Program-made: the position numbers and the translations under genes | From: ATZT02 sp046046315 | GTDB lineage: Bacteria > Actinomycetota > Actinomycetes > S36-B12 > UBA5976 | Assembly: GCA_046046315.1 (NCBI GenBank) | Contig: JBJOKB010000062.1 | Coordinates: 1 to 48,424 of the forward strand | DNA: 48,424 bases | Direction: 5' to 3' | The notes under the pieces: generated by a model | The model's database searches: none | What the model was told of the DNA's origin: nothing | What the model saw: only the letters and a program-made list of their open reading frames with translations | Part shown: positions 42,402 to 48,424 of the stretch, piece after piece | How the letters are laid out: every line of letters starts with the position of its first letter | Numbering within the stretch: position 1 is the stretch's first letter

Positions 42402-43745
42402 ATGTCAAGCAAAGTAGTCGGTGGACCAAGTCTGGAACAAAAACGTCGCATAGTTACTGCTATCCCCGGTCCTAAGTCTGTTGAGATGCAAAAGCGTCGA
42501 GTTGAAGTTGTTAGTGCTGGAGTAAGTAGCACTTTGCCAGTTTATGTAAAAAGAGCTGGTGGCGGAATCATTGAAGATATCGATGGAAACTCATTTATTG
42601 ATTTAGCTTCTGGAATTGCTGTAACGACTGTTGGTAATTCAAATCCTCGCGTTGTTGCCAATGTACAAGAAGCGGTCGAACAATTCACTCACACTTGTTT
42701 CATGATTGCTCCATATGAATCATATGTTCAAGTATGCGAAGCCCTTGCTCGTTTAACACCTGGAAACCATCCAAAAAGATCAGCACTTTTTAATTCAGGT
42801 GCAGAAGCTTTAGAAAATGCCGTCAAAATAGCAAGGTATTTCACTAAACGCGATGCAGTTGTTGTTGTTGAACATGGATACCACGGCAGAACTAATTTAA
42901 CTATGGCAATGACTGCAAAAAATATGCCATACAAAAAAGGTTTTGGACCTTTTGCTCCGGAAATTTATCGTGTTCCTACGTCTTATCCATTTCATGACGG
43001 TTTAACAGGAGATGAAGCTGGTGCGCATGCAATTTCAAGAATTGAAAAAGAAGTTGGGCCAGATCAAGTTGCCGCAATTGTTATTGAACCAATTCAAGGT
43101 GAAGGTGGATTTATAGTTCCGGCACCTGGTTTCTTGAGTGCCTTAGCTAATTGGGCAAAAAGTAACGGAGCTTTATTTATTGCTGATGAAGTTCAAACTG
43201 GATTTGCCAGAACTGGTTCCATGTTTGCATCTGATCATGAACAGATAGTTCCTGATTTAATTACCATGGCAAAAGGTATGGGTGGTGGACTTCCAGTTGC
43301 TGCGGTGACAGGACGAGCAGATGTCATGGATTCAATTCATGGTGGTGGATTAGGTGGAACTTATGGCGGAAATCCAATTGCATTAGCTGGAGCTTTAGGT
43401 GCAATTGAGACCATAGAAAAAGACAATTTAGTTGAGTCAGCCAAACATATTGAATCAATAATGATTCCAAGATTACAAAATATGGCAAAGCAGCATCAAT
43501 TAATTGGTGATGTGCGAGGCCGAGGTGCAATGGTTGCAATTGAAATAGTTAAACCAGGGACAAATACACCAGATCCTGAAACAACAACAAAAATTGTTAA
43601 ATCATGTCACTCAGAAGGTGTGTTAGTTTTAACAGCTGGAACATATGGAAATGTTCTCAGATTTTTGCCACCGCTTGTCATTAGCGATGATTTGCTGAAC
43701 GAAGGACTTGATGTCCTTGAAAAAGCAATAGCTGCAGCTAGTTAA
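42402..43745 (+). CDS. gabT: 4-aminobutyrate aminotransferase
   Basis: PLP-dependent class III aminotransferase moving the GABA amino group to 2-oxoglutarate. 447 aa. PLP lysine Lys291 (TMAKGMGGG), Asp262 in ADEVQTGF, EPIQGEGGF near 229, NSGAEALENA near 131. ATG 42402 with AGGAG upstream. No succinate-semialdehyde dehydrogenase is adjacent, so the pathway partner must lie elsewhere; related omega-amino acid substrates cannot be excluded. Its stop shares TTAA with the methyltransferase stop. Confidence 0.93.
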   Translation: MSSKVVGGPSLEQKRRIVTAIPGPKSVEMQKRRVEVVSAGVSSTLPVYVKRAGGGIIEDIDGNSFIDLASGIAVTTVGNSNPRVVANVQEAVEQFTHTCFMIAPYESYVQVCEALARLTPGNHPKRSALFNSGAEALENAVKIARYFTKRDAVVVVEHGYHGRTNLTMAMTAKNMPYKKGFGPFAPEIYRVPTSYPFHDGLTGDEAGAHAISRIEKEVGPDQVAAIVIEPIQGEGGFIVPAPGFLSALANWAKSNGALFIADEVQTGFARTGSMFASDHEQIVPDLITMAKGMGGGLPVAAVTGRADVMDSIHGGGLGGTYGGNPIALAGALGAIETIEKDNLVESAKHIESIMIPRLQNMAKQHQLIGDVRGRGAMVAIEIVKPGTNTPDPETTTKIVKSCHSEGVLVLTAGTYGNVLRFLPPLVISDDLLNEGLDVLEKAIAAAS

Positions 43746-44431
43746 TTCTTTTTATAAACTGCTAAATAAGCAGGATGAATTGGAATTAATCTGGTAATCC
43801 AAGCAGGAAAATGTGGCAAGAAAGAATCTCTCAGTGTAGTTAAACCATTTTCTTCAAACATTTTTCTAATCTCAGAACCTTTTGGTCTGTAAATGTGAGT
43901 TGGATCGGAATCATAAAGATATTTATATTCCCACTTATTGAAAGCATTGTTAATGGTTGGTAAATGCACCAGCGCAATTCCTCCAGGTTTTAAAGCATCA
44001 CAAATTGCTTTTATTCCTGCAGCTGGATTTGGCAGGTGCTCAATGACGTTTATTGCCAAAACTAAGTCAAATTTATAATCAAACGCAACTCCATTTTGGA
44101 TGTCTGCGACTTTAAATTCTCGTTTAGGAGAACGCTTTTTTGCTACTTCGATGGCGTGATCTGAAATATCTGATCCACACACAATTTTTGCTGAATCAAA
44201 ATAGTCCAGTAACCAACCGTATCCACAACCAATATCTATAACACTTGCATTCCCTAATTCAGTCGAGCCATATTTGGCAAACATTTTTACTAATAAGTTG
44301 TCCCGTAATTTATCAATTTTGGTTTGACTTGGATTTCCTAATTCATCCGTTGCTCCATACAAATTTACAAAATAGTCCTTGGAATCAAATGTTTCATTAA
44401 AACTTTGATGATTTTTTTTACTTTGACTCAT
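43742..44431 (-). CDS. Class I SAM-dependent methyltransferase
   Basis: 229 aa. SAM-binding motif I VIDIGCGYGWLL at 64-75, an acidic motif near 92 (CGSDIS), motif NVIEHLPNP near 133 and the Methyltransf_11/23-like core. The N-terminal ~60 residues are polar. The last ~50 residues (DPTHIYRPKGSEIRKMFEENGL) resemble methyltransferases acting on lipids or glycans, but the substrate is unknown. It is 12 nt after rlmN and overlaps gabT by 4 nt at the 3' end. Confidence 0.88.
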   Translation of the reverse strand: MSQSKKNHQSFNETFDSKDYFVNLYGATDELGNPSQTKIDKLRDNLLVKMFAKYGSTELGNASVIDIGCGYGWLLDYFDSAKIVCGSDISDHAIEVAKKRSPKREFKVADIQNGVAFDYKFDLVLAINVIEHLPNPAAGIKAICDALKPGGIALVHLPTINNAFNKWEYKYLYDSDPTHIYRPKGSEIRKMFEENGLTTLRDSFLPHFPAWITRLIPIHPAYLAVYKKN

Positions 44432-44443
44432 AATTCCCTTTTC

Positions 44444-45544
44444 CTAAATAGCACTCGCTGCTAACTGACCGCAAGCACCATCAATTTCTCTTCCCCTGGT
44501 GTCTCTTACCGTTACTGCAATTCCTGATTGTTCCAATATTTCAACAAATGTTTTTTCATCTTGCGGATCTGAAGCTGTCCATTTGGAACCTGGTGTTGGA
44601 TTAAGTGGAATTAAATTAACGTGAACATCTTTGCCTCTTAATAAATTTGCTAATTGCTTGGCGTGAATTTCTTGATCATTTATTGATTTGATCATGGCGT
44701 ATTCGATTGAGACTCTTCGACCACTTGTTTCTGCATATTTCCAAGATGCGTCCAAAACCTGTTTAATCGGATATCTTTCATTTATTGGCACAAGTGTGTC
44801 TCTTAATTCGTCAGTTGGTGCATGCAAACTTACAGCTAGTCGCACCGGTAATCCAAGTGCTGCTAAATCATTAATTCGAGGCACAATTCCAACCGTGCTC
44901 ACAGTTATATTTCTTGCACTTATTCCTAATCCTTCAGGAGAGTCATCATGTATGCGATGAATTGTTCCAACCACAGCATTAAAATTTGCCATTGGTTCTC
45001 CCATTCCCATAAAAACAATGTTCGATAGTCGAGAAGGGCCTTCAGGAAGTAAACCTTGCGCAGCATATCGAGCACCAGCTTGTACTTGTGAAACTATTTC
45101 TGCTGTAGAAAGATTTCTTTTTAAACCACCTTGACCGGTAGCGCAAAAAGGACAAGCCATTCCGCAACCAGCTTGAGATGAAATACAAATTGTTGTTCTA
45201 TTCGGGTAATGCATCAAAACACTTTCAATTAACAATCCATCATGTAATTTCCATAATGTTTTAACTGTATTTCCGCCATCTGCTTTTTGAACTTTCAATT
45301 CACTAATTAATTTAGGAGTTAATAATTCAGCTATTTTTTGCCTATCCCCTGCAGGAAGATCGGTCCACTCGTCATAATTATCAGAAAGTTGACCAAACCA
45401 ATGTCTACTTACTTGATCCGCTCTAAAACCAGGCAAACCTAATTCTTCAGCAAATTTCTTTCTATCTTTTAGATTGAAATCAGCAATGTGTCTCGGCGGT
45501 TTTTTTCTATTTGTTTCTTTGTTGTTTTCTATTATTTCTAACAT
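44444..45544 (-). CDS. rlmN: Dual-specificity 23S rRNA / tRNA A2 methyltransferase RlmN
   Basis: Radical-SAM enzyme making m2A at 23S A2503 and tRNA A37. 366 aa. CxxxCxxC at Cys127, Cys131, Cys134; the catalytic pair is Cys120 and Cys358 (GACGQ near the C-terminus), offset by 2-3 from E. coli 118 and 355. GEPMAN and SLHAPTDELR blocks are present. ATG 45544 abuts the cdsA stop. Confidence 0.96.
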   Translation of the reverse strand: MLEIIENNKETNRKKPPRHIADFNLKDRKKFAEELGLPGFRADQVSRHWFGQLSDNYDEWTDLPAGDRQKIAELLTPKLISELKVQKADGGNTVKTLWKLHDGLLIESVLMHYPNRTTICISSQAGCGMACPFCATGQGGLKRNLSTAEIVSQVQAGARYAAQGLLPEGPSRLSNIVFMGMGEPMANFNAVVGTIHRIHDDSPEGLGISARNITVSTVGIVPRINDLAALGLPVRLAVSLHAPTDELRDTLVPINERYPIKQVLDASWKYAETSGRRVSIEYAMIKSINDQEIHAKQLANLLRGKDVHVNLIPLNPTPGSKWTASDPQDEKTFVEILEQSGIAVTVRDTRGREIDGACGQLAASAI

Positions 45545-46369
45545 TTAGTTAAATCCCAAGAAAAGTCCAAATAACAGAAATGACACAAGTGCATTTGGAG
45601 CTAATGAATCAAGGCGATCAAACATTCCTCCATGGCCTGGAATCAGAGTAGAAAAATCTTTAATATCAAGTTTTCTCTTTAGTGAACTTTCAAATAAATC
45701 TCCTAAAGTTCCAGAGATCGCTAAAACAACTCCAAGAATTAATCCCTCAATAATTTGAATATCAACGAGTTTTGGGCCAACTAGACTTGCAAAAACTGAA
45801 GCAAAAACTATTGAACCTAATAGACCCTCATAAGACTTCTTCGGTGAAATTTTAGGTGCGATTCGATGTTTACCGATTAAAATTCCAATTAAATATCCAC
45901 CTGTGTCACTTAAAGCTGTTATAGCAATGAATAAGAAGACTCGACCTGCGCCCTCTTCAGTTCTTAGCATCAACATAGCTAAAGAACCAAATATTCCCAG
46001 ATAACTAAAAGAAAATAAAGAAATTGCAAATATATTTCTAAAATTTGATTTGTGTCTTGTTAATAATGAGTAAATAAGATTTAAGATAGTTGAAATAGTG
46101 AATGATATTAATAAACCAGAGAATCCGAATATGACAGAAGATAAAGTCATAATTAAAATAGAAAAAGCAATTAATGGATATGATGCAACAATCTTCTTGG
46201 ATTTTGCCCATTGATTTGTTATTTCATGTGCAGCTAATAATAAAGCAGATAAAGCAAGTGCAACAAAAACATATTTATTTATAAAAAGTGATGCAATCAC
46301 CAAAGCAATAAGGAAAATGCCAATTGCTGTTGCAACAGGTAGATTTCTTCCGGTTTGAATTTTGCTCAC
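45545..46369 (-). CDS. cdsA: Phosphatidate cytidylyltransferase
   Basis: Makes CDP-diacylglycerol, the substrate of PgsA in this window. 274 aa, about eight membrane helices. CTP-transferase signature near the C-terminus: GDLFESSLKRKLDIKDF, then PGHGGMFDRLDS. Start GTG 46369 with no strong ribosome site; the frr terminator lies immediately upstream, so this gene probably has its own promoter or relies on read-through. Confidence 0.95.
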   Translation of the reverse strand: MSKIQTGRNLPVATAIGIFLIALVIASLFINKYVFVALALSALLLAAHEITNQWAKSKKIVASYPLIAFSILIMTLSSVIFGFSGLLISFTISTILNLIYSLLTRHKSNFRNIFAISLFSFSYLGIFGSLAMLMLRTEEGAGRVFLFIAITALSDTGGYLIGILIGKHRIAPKISPKKSYEGLLGSIVFASVFASLVGPKLVDIQIIEGLILGVVLAISGTLGDLFESSLKRKLDIKDFSTLIPGHGGMFDRLDSLAPNALVSFLLFGLFLGFN

Positions 46370-46390
46370 AATTGGACTTTAGCCCAGACT

Positions 46391-46420
46391 TAATTGAAAA
46401 GAGGTTTAAGTTAAACCTCT
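46391..46420 (-). terminator. Intrinsic terminator of frr overlapping its stop
   Basis: AGAGGTTTAA (46400-46409), a single central base, and TTAAACCTCT (46411-46420) form a perfect 10-bp inverted repeat. On the minus strand it is followed by TTTTCAATT. The 5' arm consists of the last frr codons and the stop, so termination and coding overlap. It separates tsf-pyrH-frr from cdsA-rlmN. Confidence 0.6.
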
Positions 46421-46968
46421 AGGAGTTCAGATTCTTTGTGCTTGAGGACTTCGTCAATGGCGTGTACGCCTTTATTGGTTATTTCATCAAGCGCCTTCTC
46501 GGCTCGCTTAACATCATCTTCACTTACATCGCCATCTTTTTTTGATTTGTCGAGTGCATCTTTTGCATTTCTTCGGATATTTCTTATTGAAATACGCGCA
46601 TCTTCTGCTTTATTTTTTGCAACTTTAATGAATTCTTTTCGTCGTTCTTCAGTTAATTGTGGGATTGCAACTCTAATAATTCCTCCATCATTTGATGGAT
46701 TGACTCCCAAATCACTTTCGCGAATAGCTTTTTCTATTGCTTGGATCGCACTCTTATCAAACGGGGTAATTATGATCATCCTTGCTTCTGGAGTTTGAAA
46801 AGTTGCCATTTGATTTAGAGGAGTTTGAGTTCCATAGTAGTCAGCAGAAATTTTGTTGAACATTGAAGCATTTGCTCTTCCGGTTCTAATTGTTGCAAAA
46901 TCTTCTTTCGCTACCTCAATGGCTTTATCTATTTTTGCTTGTGCTTCCTTAAGAATCGAGTCGGTCAT
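46411..46968 (-). CDS. frr: Ribosome recycling factor
   Basis: Splits post-termination ribosomes with EF-G. 185 aa, standard length. FATIRTGRANASMFNKI, NDGGIIRVAIPQLTEERRKEF and the helical C-terminus with VRNIRR-type SIRNIRRNA are characteristic. ATG 46968, 2 nt after pyrH. The terminator begins in its last codons. Confidence 0.98.
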   Translation of the reverse strand: MTDSILKEAQAKIDKAIEVAKEDFATIRTGRANASMFNKISADYYGTQTPLNQMATFQTPEARMIIITPFDKSAIQAIEKAIRESDLGVNPSNDGGIIRVAIPQLTEERRKEFIKVAKNKAEDARISIRNIRRNAKDALDKSKKDGDVSEDDVKRAEKALDEITNKGVHAIDEVLKHKESELLEV

Positions 46969-46970
46969 TT

Positions 46971-47687
46971 CTAGGCTCCCTGAATTATGGTGCCAATAGT
47001 TTTACCGGCAACAGCTTTAGCAATATTTCCATCTTCCAATAAATTGAACACTACAATTGGCAAATCATTGTCTCGGCATAAACTAATTGCGGTTGCATCC
47101 GCTACTTTTAAGCCTTTTTGCAAAACTTCATCATAAGTTAATTTGTCATATTTCTTTGCATCAGGATTTTTTCTTGGATCTGAGTCATAAACTCCATCAA
47201 CTCCTTTTGCCATTAATACAACTTCTGCACCAATTTCTAATGCTCTTTGTGCCGCGGTCGTATCTGTGGAGAAGAACGGTGCACCCAAACCTGCACCAAA
47301 TATGACGACTCGTCCTTTTTCTAAATGTCTAATGGCTCTTCTTGGAACATATGATTCTGCAACTTGACCCATAGTTATTGCTGTTTGCACTCTGGTTTCA
47401 ACTTTTTGTTTTTCAAGAAAATCTTGCAATGCTAAACAGTTCATTACTGTGCCAAGCATTCCCATGTAGTCTGCACGAGCTCTATCCATGCCACGTTCAG
47501 ATAGTTGTGCACCACGGAAATAATTTCCGCCACCAATTACTACAGCTACTTGTGCACCATCTTGAACAACATCAGCAATCTGGGCCGCAATACTAGAAAC
47601 AACGTCAGGATCAACGCCTAATGCTCCACTTCCGGCAAATGCTTCTCCGGATAGTTTGAGTAAAACGCGTCCGTAACGTTTAGACAT
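46971..47687 (-). CDS. pyrH: Uridylate kinase
   Basis: UMP kinase of the amino-acid-kinase fold, regulated by GTP/UTP in other bacteria. 238 aa. RVLLKLSGEAFAG at 7-19, GGGNYFRG near 52, AQRALEIGAEVVLMAKGVDGVYDSDP in the nucleotide-binding half. ATG 47687 abuts the tsf stop; order tsf-pyrH-frr as in most bacteria. Confidence 0.98.
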   Translation of the reverse strand: MSKRYGRVLLKLSGEAFAGSGALGVDPDVVSSIAAQIADVVQDGAQVAVVIGGGNYFRGAQLSERGMDRARADYMGMLGTVMNCLALQDFLEKQKVETRVQTAITMGQVAESYVPRRAIRHLEKGRVVIFGAGLGAPFFSTDTTAAQRALEIGAEVVLMAKGVDGVYDSDPRKNPDAKKYDKLTYDEVLQKGLKVADATAISLCRDNDLPIVVFNLLEDGNIAKAVAGKTIGTIIQGA

Positions 47688-48424
47688 TTAGCTTTGGCCA
47701 ACCTTGAATCTGGCAAATTGTTGAACATTTACGCCATTCTCTTTCAAATGATCTGCGATAGTTTTCTTGTTATCTCTAACCCATGCTTGCTCAAGCAAGC
47801 AAAAGTCTTTGTAATAGGAACCAACGCGTCCTTCAACAATTTTTGTAATTGCTGCCTCTGGTTTTCCTTCTTCTCTAGCAGTCTGCTCAGCTACACGTTT
47901 TTCAGATTCAATAACTTCAGCTGGAACGCTTTCACGTGACAAATAAATTGGAGCCATCGCCGCAATTTGTTGCGCAACATCTTTTGCAACTTGTTCATTT
48001 TCTTTATCAAGTTGAACCATCGCACCAACGCCTGCTGGAAGTGATGGATCAGGTTTGTGTAAATAAACGGAAACATATCCGCCAGAAAATTGGGCAAATC
48101 TTCTGATTTCAACTTTCTCTCCCATAAATGCATTTGCTTCATCAAGAAGTTGCTTAACAGATTTACCATCTGATTGAACATTCATAAGAGCATCAACATC
48201 TTTTGGTTTTTCACTCAAAATCAAACTTGCTACCTTGTCACCAAGCTTGATGAAATCATCAGTTTTTGCAACAAAGTCTGTTTCGCAATTTACTTCCACA
48301 AACGCGCCATCTGTCTTGTTGCTAACTACTCCAGCAACAATTCCTGCAGAAGCATTTCGACCTTCACGCTTACCTACGTCTTTGGCTCCTTTAACTCTTA
48401 AGAGTTCGACTGCAGCATTGAAAT
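47688..48424 (-). CDS. tsf: Elongation factor Ts (5' end beyond the window)
   Basis: Guanine-nucleotide exchange factor for EF-Tu. The minus-strand frame is open to the right edge; 245 codons are visible and only about 30-35 N-terminal residues (start of the UBA-like domain) are missing. At the edge the frame reads NAAVELLRVKGAKDVGKREG, followed by the EF-Tu-contacting TDFVAKTDDF. The GTG at 48299 is an internal valine, not the start. rpsB is expected just outside. Confidence 0.97.
   Translation of the reverse strand, partial: FNAAVELLRVKGAKDVGKREGRNASAGIVAGVVSNKTDGAFVEVNCETDFVAKTDDFIKLGDKVASLILSEKPKDVDALMNVQSDGKSVKQLLDEANAFMGEKVEIRRFAQFSGGYVSVYLHKPDPSLPAGVGAMVQLDKENEQVAKDVAQQIAAMAPIYLSRESVPAEVIESEKRVAEQTAREEGKPEAAITKIVEGRVGSYYKDFCLLEQAWVRDNKKTIADHLKENGVNVQQFARFKVGQS

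Noticed and set aside
47785..47800. Inverted repeat GCTTGC-TCAA-GCAAGC inside tsf
   Set aside because: Within the EF-Ts coding region, with no U-tract; the codons give an ordinary EF-Ts segment.
48299..48424. tsf starting at GTG 48299
   Set aside because: The frame continues upstream with clear EF-Ts sequence to the window edge, so the gene is cut, not started there.

Overview
The window is 48.4 kb of AT-rich, very densely packed bacterial chromosome carrying 51 protein-coding genes (two cut by the window edges) and no rRNA, tRNA, IS element or CRISPR that I can see. Gene content and order point to Actinomycetota: DUF3046 upstream of recA, clgR beside a CinA-family gene and pgsA, the ftsK / RNase J / dapA / thyX run, the DUF4081-GNAT gene between proS and ispG, a DUF4439 gene between rimP and proS, and an actinobacterial-type LexA box. 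The low GC, near-absence of spacers and many overlapping genes suggest a streamlined, probably aquatic planktonic lineage (Nanopelagicales-like or a comparable low-GC group). That placement is an inference and the exact taxon cannot be read from the sequence alone.

Layout. 42 genes lie on the minus strand and form a core backbone read from right to left: tsf-pyrH-frr (edge of the rpsB operon); cdsA-rlmN-methyltransferase; dxr-rseP-ispG-GNAT-proS-TSUP; rimP-nusA-ylxR-infB-rbfA-truB; ribF-rpsO-pnp-M16 peptidase-dapB; thyX-dapA-rnj-CDGSH protein; ftsK; rodZ-like-rimO-pgsA-CinA-clgR; DUF3046-recA-recX-VOC-tgt; miaB-miaA-dapF-hflX. From memory the order follows Mycobacterium tuberculosis Rv2889c down to Rv2725c, but with most intervening genes missing. 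Nine genes on the plus strand sit as six short cassettes between backbone blocks: a queuosine-precursor transporter, a CrtQ-like/CrtO-like pair, azlCD, an SDR oxidoreductase, a ferritin-like lipoprotein plus DUF4439 pair, and gabT. Each cassette runs head-on into a backbone gene with overlapping or nearly touching stop codons.

Themes. Translation and RNA maturation dominate (IF-2, NusA, RimP, RbfA, TruB, YlxR, S15, PNPase, RNase J, EF-Ts, RRF, ProS, MiaA/MiaB, RimO, RlmN, Tgt). Also present are lysine/DAP synthesis (dapA, dapB, dapF), the MEP isoprenoid pathway (dxr, ispG), phospholipid synthesis (cdsA, pgsA), nucleotide synthesis (thyX, pyrH), FMN/FAD synthesis (ribF), DNA repair and segregation (recA/recX under a LexA box; ftsK), and envelope or regulatory proteins (rseP, rodZ-like, clgR).

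Most notable signals. A structured rpsO 5' leader that may be an S15 autoregulatory element; three micro-ORFs chained by ATGA overlaps plus a hairpin in the infB leader; an 8-bp all-GC hairpin inside the first codons of recX; an 18-bp palindrome in which azlD and dapB both terminate with the same last four residues; shared TTAA double stops at convergent junctions; a nested inverted repeat between ftsK and rodZ; and an isolated carotenoid glycosyl/acyl-transferase-like gene pair. I found no clear new defence or mobile system. No stretch longer than about 200 bases lacks a gene.
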